A DNA stretch of 64,000 nt from Zerene cesonia (Eukaryota; Arthropoda; Insecta; Lepidoptera; Pieridae): assembly GCF_012273895.1 (NCBI RefSeq), contig NW_024045131.1:2924741-2988740 (forward strand), written 5' to 3'. Shown piece by piece: positions 20,500-30,627 of this stretch; position 1 is the first letter of the stretch, and the number at the start of each line of letters is the position of its first letter. Under the pieces are notes generated by a model. That model worked only from the letters and a program-made list of their open reading frames with translations, ran no database searches and had not been told where the DNA came from. The position numbers and the translations under genes are program-made.

Positions 20500-20830
20500 C
20501 AGTGGCGGATTTACCAGCAGGCTGAGTAGGCTCGAACCTAGGGCGGCAGATTTTGGGGGCGGCAAATTTGGGGAACGTATTTTTTTTTATCACCTCATAG
20601 AAATCAAACAGATTTTTACCAAATGTTCATTATTATGTAAATAGCATACATAATCCCGCCCATGCATCATTGAGCTTCGATTAGCTCAAAAATATACCCA
20701 AAAATTACTTTACATGCAATTTCAATGAAATTGTTGCATTGTAAAAATAATGTATGAAATGACAATTGTTGAGGCAAGCACGGCAAAAACTATTCAGCCT
20801 ATACCCTGAAAATTTGTAAATCCGCCACTG
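20500..20830. mobile_element. hAT-type MITE
   Basis: 331 bp bounded by perfect 15-bp terminal inverted repeats CAGTGGCGGATTTAC / GTAAATCCGCCACTG. An 8-bp target duplication is present with one mismatch (tgaaaaac 20492-20499; tgataaac 20831-20838). The CAGTGGCGG start and 8-bp duplication are typical of hAT. No transposase frame. Confidence 0.92.
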
Positions 20831-20993
20831 TGATAAACATATGGTTTAGATTTTATTCTGTGAGTAACAGCGGTGGCCTCGAGCAATAAGTATGACAGCG
20901 GCATTTCACGTGAATTCCAACAGGATACATTTCTTGACATGTGAAAGGCCTTAAAGATTATACGATTCATTTATATTTTTCTACTAGCCGTCC

Positions 20994-21146
20994 GCGCTGC
21001 CTTCGCCCGTGGTACATATATAGCCTATAGCCTTCCCAATAAATGGGCTATCAAACAGTGAAAGAAATTTTCAAATCGGACCAGTAGTTCCTGAAATTAG
21101 AGCGAACAAACAAACAAACTCTTCAGCGTTATAATATTAGTATAGA
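20994..21146 (-). mobile_element. Helitron-like H4, complete
   Basis: Reverse CTAG at 20994, 'ccgtccgcgctgccttcgcc', 'aaatcggaccagtagttcct', 5' complement 'aatattagtataga'. Confidence 0.88.
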
Positions 21147-21302
21147 TACAACAGTCCCTCATCCTGGCTCCGTTCTGGTTGACCCGAATATCTCAACTAA
21201 TTTAATTATAATGAGGACAATTGGTGTTGAAGATAGATAGAAGGGTATTTGTGATTATGCCACTGAATGAAATGCAATTGTTTGCATTATGGATATAATT
21301 GT

Positions 21303-21568
21303 TTTTTCAATGTCATAGTCGGGAAAGGAGCTGGTGGGTCGCCTGATGGTAAGCGCTACCACCGCCCATAGACAGTTTTAGAGGCGTGAGGCTATTTGCA
21401 GATGAATTACGTCTTTGCAAACGTACTGCCGGCTTCAAAAGGTGTGGGATGAAGAAAGGAAAACACTGGGAAGGGTAAGGAAAAGGATACGGGCCTCAGG
21501 CTTTCCACTCTCCGTACGAAACACAGTAGCATGCTACTGTTTCACGCCGATCGTCGGTGGGGTGATAA
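21303..21568 (-). mobile_element. SINE S1, 5' truncated
   Basis: 'caatgtcatagtcgggaaag', 'gtgggtcgcctgatggtaag', 'aaacacagtagcatgctact'. Stops at 'tcggtggggtg' before the head. Confidence 0.82.
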
Positions 21569-22007
21569 CTTCTAATGTGGATAATAACTTCTAAGTTTTA
21601 TTAATCTTTACTACTATTATAAAGAGAAAAAAAATCTATATTGTGAAGATTCTAAGAGCTTCTAAAAGCAGTTAAGTTTATAAAACAAATGTTTGAGTTT
21701 GACTATGAGAAAAATTGTTTAACAAAATTTATATCCATGATAAAAATAAAGAATTTTCTACTCTAACTGCTAGTCGCTAAAGTCGAGATTTGCCTAAAAG
21801 TGGGAGGGGATCAATGTGGTAGGCATAAGTTTCTATAAAAGTATTTTCCTAGTTTTAAAGAGAGTGGTGTCACAGTATATTGTGATAATACTCCTCGTAA
21901 ACAAATTAAATATTTAGGCTCGGTGACTTTCAGCTGTTTTTACCCGACTGCAAAGAGGCAAGTTATTATTAGGGAACTCATGCTTTTTACGTATAATATA
22001 CGTGGAT

Positions 22008-22180
22008 TTTAACCGACTTCAAAAACCGGAGTAGGTTCTCAATTTGAGTGTATTTTTTGTGTTTATTGAGCGAACTGGTGATTTATTTGATAGCTGGTGC
22101 CTCTGTGGTCCCAAAGCTGGTCTAATTCTGACATCTTCAAGGCGGTTTAAGTTTTTTGTTGAAAATATTGTATTATATAG
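22008..22180 (+). repeat. ACC repeat
   Basis: 'ttttaaccgacttcaaaaac', 'ggttctcaatttgagtgtat', 'gatagctggtgcctctgtgg'. Gives the family order: head, T-rich block, 'gaactggtga', 'agctggtgcc'. Confidence 0.6.
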
Positions 22181-22491
22181 TATAGGAGAATAAGGATTCA
22201 ATATTGAGCTTCTCACAAATTATTTTTAATTATTAAATACTCGTAAAAGTTATCTCTAAAAAATGTTTTTTGTGTTGTATTTGCTTAAGCGTGATTTGAA
22301 CTTAGAAGTACACAAGAGCAAGTACATAGTTTCTTGCCGGCTCTTCTCGGTCTCTTCTTCTCTTCCGTTCCGGTGGTAATTGGTAAGCTATGATAATTTA
22401 AAAATGCTTCTAGATTCGTTGAATAAATAAATATTCAAGATTGAGTTTAAGGAATCTACCCGAACTCATTTTCAAGCATTTATAGTAGGTA
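22181..22491. other. AT-rich spacer
   Basis: Nothing recognised. Confidence 0.35.
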
Positions 22492-22693
22492 CTAGCTTTT
22501 GCCCGCGGCTTCACACGCGATAAATTCAGAGTAGTTTAATAGATGTTATTATACATATAAATCTTTCTTTTCAATCGCTCTATCTACTAAAAAAATCTTA
22601 TCAAATTCGTTGTGCAGTTTTATGGATCTAAGCATTCATACCTACATATAGGGTCAGACGCCGGAAGCGACTATGCTTTATACTTTGTAGCGA
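22492..22693 (-). mobile_element. Helitron-like H2, complete
   Basis: Reverse CTAG at 22492, 'cttttgcccgcggcttcaca', 'tctatctactaaaaaaatct', 5' complement 'actttgtagcgata'. Confidence 0.88.
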
Positions 22694-23143
22694 TATTGTC
22701 TCATCTCATGTGTCACATGGAGCCTGCATTTAAGTTAGACCAGTAGCTTTACACCGAAAAATTTGCATTAAATTCTGTGCAGCAGTTTTTGCGTGATGTA
22801 TGAACAATTTGACATTTAAGCATGTTTAATATAACTTGTTATATCTTCCTGTTTATTAACGGATGAATAACATGTAATAAATCTATAATTTTACAATATT
22901 GTTACGGTGAAAACAAAATATATGAATGAAGCTTATAAAATGATTCAATTTACTACGACGAAATAATTTCAGGGTTCTCTTATTTATTTTATTCTGCCTT
23001 AAAGATAAATCTCGTGAAAACTTTATCCCATTAGAATAATAATGCATACAAAGATAAACAGAATTCATTCATTCAACAAAAAAAGCATATTCTATTGTCG
23101 ACACTAAAACCAACTGTGGATTCTGCTACATAAGATGCGATAA

Positions 23144-23871
23144 GCTTATGAATTTTCACCCCAACTACGACCAGTTACGCTTGACCCCTGGTCGCGGTAT
23201 CGGAGCTTTTGCGAGGAACATTTCCTCACAGCCAGGCCAACACGGGAGCTCTTCCTTGCTGGTCGGGCAAGCGATAATTTTGTAGGGAGCATGCGCCATT
23301 CTATTCTCTTGCCAGTCTCGTAATACAGGCCGCGGGATACGTACGCGTCGAATTCCAAATTTGAAATTTAAATTTAAATTCCAGTGCCCGTATTCGAAAA
23401 TAACATTCGATATTTGAATTCGTTCGCGTCAATTAGAACGAATTCGTTGATTGTTTTTGTTTCTCATTGTACTTACCTGTTGATGTTGTACTAGTAACTG
23501 CGTAGGTGGAGTAGTAACGCGTACACAAATCGAATTGATATTGATATTGTGTAATCGGTGTACAGTCGAGTGCATTGGCTATCAATCGTGTACAGTCGCG
23601 CACAAAAGCTTTAATATTCCTTTCCATCCGCTCATATAGACGTGGACAAAAGTCGTATTGTCTTGTAAGTGCCGCGCCGATTCCTGTATCTCGTACAGTC
23701 GCGTGGAACACTGTGCAGTTGAGTACCGTCGCGTGCAATAGTCTCCATTGTGTTTGCAATACAGCCGCGTATATTAATTGCTCGTTCTTTGTACAGTCAC
23801 GTGCAGAACTCGTAAGTACATTCGCGTGTAGAATTAGCTGGATTTAATATGTGAGATTAATGCAATTTTAA
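23144..23871 (+). promoter_or_regulatory. GC-richer promoter / 5' UTR candidate upstream of exon 1
   Basis: Unlike its surroundings this stretch has no recognised TE, is GC-richer, and includes CpG-bearing blocks (e.g. 'gataccgcggcctg'-type sequence at 23325-23345, the array at 23561-23832). It leads directly to the ATG at 23872. A perfect minus-strand donor (ACAG|GTAAGT, complement at about 23471-23480) could mean divergent transcription. No TATA box or initiator can be assigned with confidence. Confidence 0.4.
23561..23832 (+). repeat. Degenerate ~30-bp array with core TACAGTCGCGTGCA
   Basis: Core at 23561, 23591, 23694, 23724, 23760, 23792 and 23817. Spacings are 30, 103, 30, 36, 32 and 25. 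Best units are tacagtcgcgtggaa, taccgtcgcgtgcaa and tacagtcacgtgcag. The array ends 40 bp before the exon 1 ATG. Confidence 0.75.
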
Positions 23872-23996
23872 ATGTCAGACGGTCCGCCAAAGTTACCATT
23901 GCCGTCCATCTCAAAATGCAAAACGCAAGAAATGTGGGCCGCAATGACTAGGTCCATTGAGATACTCGTCGCATTCTTCGAGTACTATGCACAGAG
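23872..23996 (+). CDS. Candidate coding exon 1, unknown protein
   Basis: ATG at 23872, preceded directly by an in-frame TAA, so this is either the true start or the first codon shown after an unseen splice. 41 full codons plus two bases of a split codon run to a strong donor AG|GTGAGT (23997-24002). The product begins MSDGPPKLPLPS and has a hydrophobic stretch SIEILVAFFEYYA near residues 28-40. Codon choice is mixed and GC-richer than the flanks. The start context (T at -3) is weak. It joins in phase with the exon at 61785. I do not recognise the family. It could also be a chance 42-codon frame, but frame, GC content and donor together favour an exon. Confidence 0.48.
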
Positions 23997-24014
23997 GTGA
24001 GTTTTACATGATAG

Positions 24015-24378
24015 CTAGCTTTCCGCCCGCGGCTTCGCTTGCGTAGAATTCGATTATATCGCGCGACTTGGTAAGGACTAGCCTATAGTCTGTACCAAGG
24101 TCTAGACCTAAAACCAAACCTTGTAAAAAGCACGGTATATCCTTTCCCAAGTTTAGCTCTCATCTTTATACCAAATTTCATCAAAATCGGTTTGACAATA
24201 ACGAGATTACATACAAACTTTCATCCCCTATTTCAAGACCTTTTACCTTTATTTTCTCGATAAAAATATCGTGTGTCCTCTCTTAAGTTCAGTTCTATCT
24301 TCATACCAAATCTCATCAAAATCGATTCAGTGGTTTAGGCGCGAAAGCCTAACAGACAGAATAGATATTAGTTGGGAT
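24015..24378 (-). mobile_element. Helitron-like H7, 18 nt downstream of the exon 1 donor
   Basis: Reverse CTAG at 24015, 'ctttccgcccgcggcttcgc', 'tatatcgcgcgacttggtaa', 'accaaatttcatcaaaatcg', ending 'tagatattagttggga'. Confidence 0.8.
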
Positions 24379-24441
24379 AATATATACATGAAGTTAAGCG
24401 ATAATTTTGACCGGCAATAAGTTTTGACTGCAACATATATA

Positions 24442-24660
24442 CTAGCTTTACGCGCGTGGATTCGCCCGCGTAGTCTTAAGAACAGCATGGGTTTATTCGC
24501 GCTTAGATCTGAGATTTAAGAGCTAAAAAACTGTCTTTAATCCCGATAATGGATAGTTTCTTATCTCTTAAATCTTAGACCTAAGCGGGACCTATATATC
24601 TTTTGAGTCTTAAACTATCTCTGTAGGTACCTATGAGCAAATGTCTGTAACGACATCTAA
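24442..24660 (-). mobile_element. Helitron-like H9 with internal inverted repeat
   Basis: Reverse CTAG at 24442 ('ctagctttacgcgcgtggat'). It contains 23-bp arms 24500-24522 and 24565-24587 (two mismatches) forming a hairpin. Only copy of this family seen. Confidence 0.55.
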
Positions 24661-24699
24661 ACATTATCATTAGAAACCTCAGAAATAACAGTATTTCTC

Positions 24700-24830
24700 T
24701 ACTACATCCACATTACTATAAACCTTCCGCTTAAATCACTCTATCAATTAAAAAAACTCCATCAAAATCTGTTGCGTAATTTTAAAGATCTAAGCATACA
24801 GACACTGCGGAAAGCGACATTGTCTCATAC
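24700..24830 (-). mobile_element. Helitron-like H2, partial
   Basis: 'taaaccttccgcttaaatca', 'aaaaactccatcaaaatctg', 'aaagatctaagcatacagac'. Both termini are lost. Confidence 0.65.
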
Positions 24831-24915
24831 AATGCAATGATTAATTTCTTTCATTATTTATAACCTTCAGAACCACATACTTGCGTTTGAATGCTAAGTC
24901 AGCCTGTGTATCTAA

Positions 24916-25228
24916 CTAGTTTTTGCCCGCGGCTTCGCATGCATTAAATTCGGAGTAGATTTAAGTGTTACACATATAACTTATACTTCCTCTTGAATCA
25001 TTTTATCTATTTAAAAAAACCGCATCAAAATCCCTTGCGCAGTTTTAAAGATGCGCGGCTTTGCACGCGTTAAATTTGGAGTAGCTTAATAAATGTTATA
25101 AATATAAAAATTCCTCTTGAACCACTCTATCTGTAAAAAAAATCCCATCAAAATGCGCTGCGTAGTTTTAAAGGTTTAAGCATACATAGGGACAGAGAAA
25201 GCGACTTTATTTTATACTATGTAGTGAC
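24916..25228 (-). mobile_element. Helitron-like H2 dimer
   Basis: Two H2 copies fused in the same orientation. 24916-25051 has the CTAG end but no 5' end; 25052-25228 has the 5' end (complement 'actatgtagtgacga') but begins inside the 3' hairpin ('gcgcggctttgcacgcgtta'). Confidence 0.8.
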
Positions 25229-25299
25229 GATCATATGAAATGGCGAAGCTATGGCGGCTTGTCTAAATTGAGACTAGCTGTGCATTTTATTAATCACTG

Positions 25300-25410
25300 T
25301 CTGTACTAATGATATCTACCTAATGAGTTTGTTTGTTTGCACGCGCTTATCTCAGGAATTGCTGGACCGATTTTGAAAATCCGTTCTTATGTACTCTATA
25401 TAACTTTTAA
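25300..25410 (+). mobile_element. Helitron-like H4, 5' part
   Basis: 'gagtttgtttgtttgcacgc', 'tctcaggaattgctggaccg'; the 3' end is lost. Confidence 0.55.
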
Positions 25411-26250
25411 TAACAGCACCGTTGTAGTCTATCTAACTACCAAACCATTTTTGATTAAACTTGTATGGATAAGTTGCACGATTGCACGAGTCGAGTAGAT
25501 TACTCGACTAAAAGACTCCGACCTACACTTTTTGAGTTATGCATGGACAAACACACACATGAAATTCGACAATGAGTAGCTGCTACCATATCCAAAAACT
25601 GTGCAATGCTAACCAAGCCACATATATGTACATCCAATTTATAACTCACCTTTTTGAAGTCGGTTAAAAGTACAGTAAATCAATTCCACCCGACGTCTGT
25701 CGCGCGATCTCAGGCAACGTATGAGTTATTGGTTTAAATTCGTCCATTTTTGTAACCGCGCGTATATTACCCTGCGTTTGACCGGTTATAAATCTGAAAA
25801 GGTCCAGATAATTAATATTGGATGAGGGTTTGTTCAAATTTAGTTTTAATCGGATTATAGACTTCAATTTATTATATATTTTAATCTGTGCTCTAAGATA
25901 TTTAATTTGGTCGCTTTATTGTGGGTATAATCCGGCTGGATTTAATGAACATTCGAAATAATTACGAGTTTTATTAATTGGTGTTTTATTGATATAGAAA
26001 TGTCTCAATTATATTAATGAGGGACTTACAGTGTTTCCACTTACCTATGTTAAAAATATCGTCAAAATTAGTTTAGGAATAACGAACAAGCTTTAATTTC
26101 AAAATGTTTGTATTGTTAGACATATAAGGGGCCACGTGTTTTATCCGTCAATTTATTAAAACAAACTTGTCTATCTTACTAAAATTTCACCAAAATGTGA
26201 TCAACTATTTTCGTGAGAGAATAACACATCTACACAACCTGTTAATCCTA
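25411..26250. other. AT-rich intronic spacer
   Basis: Contains a reverse ACC head near 25640-25662 ('tttttgaagtcggttaaaag'); otherwise nothing recognised. Confidence 0.4.
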
Positions 26251-26459
26251 TCCTACGCCTACTAATAGGTATTATAAACGCGAAAGTTTGTAAAGATGTG
26301 TGTGTTTTTGTTGCTCTTTCACGCAAAAACCAGTGAAGCGATTGCAATGGAATTTGGTACGTAGACAGCTGGACAAGTGGAATGACATATAAGCAACTTT
26401 TTATCCCGATATTCCTACGGGATACGGACTTACGCGGGTGAAACCGCGGGGCGCAGCTA
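26251..26459 (+). mobile_element. Helitron-like H1, fused to next element
   Basis: Starts TCCTACGCCTACTAATA with a small insertion and ends 'cgcggggcgcagcta'. The expected G of CTAG is replaced by the start of H8. Confidence 0.85.
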
Positions 26460-26627
26460 ATATTATAAACGCGAACGTTTGTATGTATGGATGGGTGGAT
26501 GTAGTTAATCTATCACACGAAAGCTTATCGTATCTGTATGAAATTTAATACAAAGATAGATAATAGCCCGGATAAGAACATATGGTACTTTTTACCCGGA
26601 TACGCGAAAAACGTGGGTTACAGCTGG
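26460..26627 (+). mobile_element. Helitron-like H8
   Basis: 'atattataaacgcgaacgtt', 'cgtatctgtatgaaatttaa', 'acttttttacccgg'-type block, ending 'gtgggttacagCTGG'. Starts within the terminal CTA of the preceding H1. Confidence 0.7.
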
Positions 26628-26971
26628 ACATATATAAATTTTCTCCTTTATAATATTAAAATTAAAACAATCACAATTTCATAACAAATCGCGCGCGTCC
26701 TATTTGTCTAACTTAAGTAATAAATCCAAACCTTAGCATACAAACACCCGGATGTTTCTTCCTGCTAAAGCTTTACAACGAATTCGCCACGAATTTAACA
26801 TACAGATAAATTACGTCAAAACATAAGCTTTTACGAATATAACGCGAGCGAAGCGCGCGAAATCCGTACCAATTAACCTGTCTATCCGTTACGCTTCACG
26901 GCTAAACCATACGACTGAGTGAATTAAATTTGGAGTAAATATAGTTAAAGACCCGGGGTGAAACAGAATAT
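26628..26971. other. Spacer with decayed Helitron pieces
   Basis: 'tccgttacgcttcacggcta' near 26887 resembles a Helitron 5' block; no complete unit. Confidence 0.35.
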
Positions 26972-27297
26972 GTTTTTTTTTTTATGTCATAGCGGGCAGC
27001 TGAGCTGGTGGTTCGCCTGATGGTTAGCGATCACCACCGCCCATAAACATTCGCAAAGGTAGTACCTCTGTAAATGCGCTGCCCGCTTTTATGGGGTAAG
27101 GAAAAAGGAAAGGATTAACGACTGGTAGGAATGGACTAGGACGGGTGAGGAAAAGGAAACGGGCCTCCTGCTCCCCCACTCACCGCACGAAACACAGTGG
27201 CATGCCACTATTTCACGCCGGTTTTCTGTGGGGGTGTGGTACTTCCCCGGTGCGAGCTGGCCCAATTCGTGCCGAAGCGTGCTCGACTCCCACAATA
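26972..27297 (-). mobile_element. SINE S1, full length
   Basis: T-run then 'atgtcatagcgggcagctga', 'gtggttcgcctgatggttag', to 'gtgctcgactcccacaataa'. Of the 'cccgctatgacat' tail subtype. Confidence 0.9.
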
Positions 27298-27378
27298 AAA
27301 ACGACGACGACTATTTAACGACTATTTAACGACTTAAAAAAATAAGGTTCTCAAAGCGTCTGTATTTATATTCGTTTA

Positions 27379-27542
27379 CTAGCTGTTCGCCCTGGCTTTG
27401 CTCGGGGTACATATATAGCGTATGTCACACAGCGAAGTTGCAGCTTTCTAATGGTGAAAGAATTTTTAAAATCGGTCCAGTAGTTATTTAGTTTATCCAT
27501 TACAAACAAACAAATTATTCCTCTTTATAATATCAGTGTAGA
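27379..27542 (-). mobile_element. Helitron-like H4, complete
   Basis: Reverse CTAG at 27379 ('ctagctgttcgccctggctt'), 5' complement 'aatatcagtgtaga'. Near-identical layout to the copy at 11716. Confidence 0.88.
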
Positions 27543-27617
27543 CTACCTCTAACTAACTTTTTAATGGGAGAACCAATTTCGATGATTCCTTTCATATTAA
27601 ATAGCTGTTACTTGTCA

Positions 27618-27822
27618 TCTACTATATAAAAATAAGTCGGGTTTTCCTTCCTGACGCTATAACTCCAGAACGCACGAACCGATTTCCACGGTTTTGCATT
27701 CGTTGGAAAGGTCTTGGGCGTCGTGAGGTTTATAGCAAAGAAAATTCCGGAAAAATTTCAACAGAAAAGCGGGAAAAACGAAGCCATCTGGTGGCGAAAC
27801 GGAGTTCGCCGAGTTTGCTAGT
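27618..27822 (+). mobile_element. Helitron-like H10
   Basis: Starts TCTACTATATAAAAATAAGT. 'cttcctgacgctataactcc', 'cgcacgaaccgatttccacg', 'agccatctggtggcgaaacg', ending 'cgagtttgCTAG'. Only copy in the window. Confidence 0.82.
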
Positions 27823-27959
27823 GTGGTATGTTTAATGTCTAGTTATGAAAATTTGAGGGCGATTTAGTTTCTCTACTAAAAAACGCCCTAAAGCATTGAC
27901 ATGTGTCATCAGAATTGTCCGAAATACACATGGCATGTTACATCACACTAATCCTACTA

Positions 27960-28159
27960 TCCTACTAATATTATAAATGCGAAAGTTTGTTAGGATGTGT
28001 GTGTGTTTGTTGCTCTTTCACGCAAAAACTACTGAACCGATTGGAATGAAATTTGGTACGTAGACAGCTGGAAAACTGGAATAACGTATAGGCAAATTTT
28101 TATCCCGATATTCTTACGGGATACGGACTTACGCGGATGAAACCGCAGGGCTAAGCTAG
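27960..28159 (+). mobile_element. Helitron-like H1, complete
   Basis: 5' end preceded by an extra TCCTACTA unit. Ends 'cgcagggctaagCTAG', directly followed by an H3. Confidence 0.9.
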
Positions 28160-28356
28160 TATTTTAAATGGGAAAGTTGGTTTGGATGTTTGTCTGTCAA
28201 TCACGCTGAAACTACTGAACGGATTTTGATGAAATTTAATATACACACAGGGTATGAGCTGACTTGGGTAATGGGATAATTTTTATCCCGATTAAATGCT
28301 CCCTTGGGATAAAACAGGAATCTTGTTATCCGGGCGGAGCCGGGACGAGCATCTAG
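28160..28356 (+). mobile_element. Helitron-like H3, joined to preceding CTAG
   Basis: Begins 'tattttaaatgggaaagttg' immediately after CTAG. Ends 'gggacgagcatCTAG'. It lacks the usual TCACACTA start. Confidence 0.85.
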
Positions 28357-28610
28357 CAAAGTATACCTATATACTACATGTATATACTATATCTATTTGC
28401 TTACAGGTTTAAACTCCAACAAGATTTAATAGAGTTTAACGTAGCTTGTTTAACTTAAAGTTATTTATTGCTTGCTGAAAATGAATATAAACTAACTTCG
28501 TGTTTATAATTAACTGCTCGAAGGTTTATGATTATGTTGGCTTCATATGACAGTTTCTTGTCATAGCTAATTTTTTGGTGGTGCGTATTGGAATAATAAG
28601 ATTATATTGT

Positions 28611-28695
28611 AATTTTTAGTTTTATAGCATTTAAATACTTTATAAATGAGAAATTTTGAAAGAATAGATATTTTTGTATTCTTTCAAAATTTCTC
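28611..28695 (-). mobile_element. PAL-B, short copy with 13-bp target duplication
   Basis: Read on the minus strand: 5' GAGAAATTTTGAAAGAATA, a 10-nt loop, its exact complement (arms 28648-28666 and 28677-28695), then the tail ending 'actaaaaatt'. The direct repeat aagattatattgt flanks it (28598-28610 and 28696-28708). The tRNA-like centre is deleted. Confidence 0.88.
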
Positions 28696-28761
28696 AAGAT
28701 TATATTGTTATAAATATAGTTTTAAATAACACACTTTAATGTTAGAATGGGCTAAAATGTA

Positions 28762-28988
28762 TGTGGTAGTCGAGCACGCTTCGGCATGAATTGGGCCAGC
28801 TCGCACCGGGGAAGTACCACACCTCCACAGAAGACCGGCGTGAAATAGCGTTCTGCTGTGTTTCGTTCGGTGAGATCTGTAATTGACTTTGCGCCTCTAC
28901 AAATGTTCACGGGCGGTGGTAGCGTTTACCATCAGGCGTCCCACCAGCTCCATTGCCGATTGTGACATTAAAAAAAAATAAAAAATTG
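28762..28988 (+). mobile_element. SINE S1, internally deleted
   Basis: Head intact (tgtggtagtcgagcacgctt). Joins 'cgttcggtgag' directly to 'atctgtaattgactttgcgc' near 28873. Poly-A end. Confidence 0.88.
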
Positions 28989-29026
28989 TCTCACGTATAT
29001 ACAGGTTCCGTATAGTTTATGTATTA

Positions 29027-29226
29027 CTAGCTGCGTCCCGCGGTTTCACCAGCGTAAGTTTGTATCCCGTAGGAATATTGAGATAAAAAGTTGCCTATAT
29101 GTTATTCCAGTTGTCCATCTGTCTACGTACCAAATTTCAATGCAATCGGTTGAGCAGTTTTTGCGTGAAATAGTAACAAACACACACACATCCTTACAAA
29201 CTTTCTCATTTATAATATTAATAGGA
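29027..29226 (-). mobile_element. Helitron-like H1, complete
   Basis: Reverse CTAG at 29027; 5' complement 'ataatattaatagga'. Confidence 0.9.
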
Positions 29227-29362
29227 TAATGATATATACATGTCGTTTAAACTAAAAATTAATGTTTTCTTTAATAAAAAGTTAAAATGAAATCTGTCGG
29301 TTATAAGAAGTTTGGTTCTTTAATCTTATGAATAATCAAATGTTTCATTGTTATATGCTATA

Positions 29363-29487
29363 CTGGCTTTTTCCCGCGGCTTCGCACGCGTTGAATTCGG
29401 GGTACTTTATTAGATGTTATTATTCCTAATATAAAGCTTCCTCTTAAATAACTCTATCTATTTAAAAAAAACCGATCAAATTCCTTA
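29363..29487 (-). mobile_element. Helitron-like H2, 3' part
   Basis: Terminal CTGG (29363-29366), then 'ctttttcccgcggcttcgca', 'aataactctatctattt'. Breaks off before the 5' end. Confidence 0.75.
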
Positions 29488-29888
29488 GTTTAACCTGGGA
29501 GAGATACCACTCCAGATTTGAAAATAGGACCAAATTACAGCAACTTATTACATTACTCTATTTTGCGAACGGTGTCGGTTAAAAATGGTCAAATACATTT
29601 AAAGTTATTACTCAATTTCTTCACTTCAGTAATTTAATTTACAACCGGACGAAATAAATTTAAATTAAAATTTAGTAACCTCTTTTGTAGAGGCGAGTTA
29701 TAATCTAATTTCACGAAGCCTAGACTTCAGACTAGAACAAAGGGCTAGGTCATAAATATGGGTAGAACTTTAAGCTCATTTGCAGAATGACTATTGGCGT
29801 TTTTCAGCATAATACAATGAAAGTAATTTATTCAGGAAATTCAATTATTTGAACTTTATAAAGTACCTTTTTAGGACTAAATTTAAAA

Positions 29889-30187
29889 GCAGTGGTGGCT
29901 CATTGGGAAGAACCTTAGACTTAAATCGAAAAGATGATGATGAAGATGATGATGATGACGATGATGATGATGAAGATGATGATGAAGATGATGATGATGA
30001 AGATGATGATGATGAAGATGATGATGATGAAGATCGGGATAGTACCAGAGAGGATAGAATCAATTTATTTAGTGAGAGGTTGCACTAAATAAATAGATTC
30101 TTCAATATATCTACATATTATTTACATCACCACTCCTTGAAACGGTGAAGGAAAACATCGTGAGGAAACCGGCATGTCGAAGAACTT
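29889..30187 (+). mobile_element. SINE S3 with a microsatellite in place of the B box
   Basis: Head 'gcagtggtggctcattggga', then the GAT/GAAGAT tract, then the S3 body 'tacatcaccactcc', 'catcgtgaggaaaccggcat'. The 3' tail is missing. Confidence 0.8.
29932..30034. repeat. (GAT)n/(GAAGAT)n microsatellite
   Basis: About 103 bp of GAT units with interspersed GAA. The acidic or serine runs read from it are artefacts of the repeat. Confidence 0.95.
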
Positions 30188-30224
30188 TAGAAAAATAAAC
30201 TTATCGAGTCGTTTATAAACGATA

Positions 30225-30383
30225 CTAGCGATCCGCCCCGGCTTCGCTTGTGGTACATATTTAGCTTAAAGGGTTCCTCAATAAATGGGCTATGTAACGC
30301 TGAAAGAATTTTTCAAATCGGACTAGTAGTTCCTGAGATTAGTGCGTTCAAACAAACAAACTCTTCAGCTTTATAGTATTAGT
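30225..30383 (-). mobile_element. Helitron-like H4, complete
   Basis: Reverse CTAG at 30225, 'cgatccgccccggcttcgct', 'caaatcggactagtagttcc', 5' complement 'tatagtattagta'. Confidence 0.85.
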
Positions 30384-30441
30384 ACCTCTTTCCTTCTTGT
30401 ACCTCTCTTGAATCAGTGTAATGTCACACAATTAATAATAA

Positions 30442-30627
30442 TCTTATATATATAAAATTCTCGTGTCACAGTTTTCGTTGCCATACTCCTCCGAAACGGC
30501 TTGACCGATTCCTCTGAAATTTGGTAAGCATATTGGGTAGGTCTGAGAATCGGCCAACATCTATTTTTTATCCCGATATTCCTACGGGATACGGACTTAC
30601 GCGGGTGAAACCGCGGGGCGCAGCTAG
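30442..30627 (+). mobile_element. Chimeric Helitron: H5 5' half, H1 3' half
   Basis: 5' TCTTATATATATAAAATTCT to 'gaatcggccaacatctattt' is H5b. From about 30570 'tatcccgatattcctacggg' to 'gggcgcagCTAG' is H1. The join lies in a T-run shared by both families. Confidence 0.88.

Noticed and set aside
23470..23485. Minus-strand splice donor defining a divergent gene
   Set aside because: A single perfect donor (ACAG|GTAAGT) without a convincing upstream frame or exon; mentioned only as possible divergent transcription.
29845..30088. Acidic or poly-serine protein
   Set aside because: Translation of the GAT/GAAGAT microsatellite.
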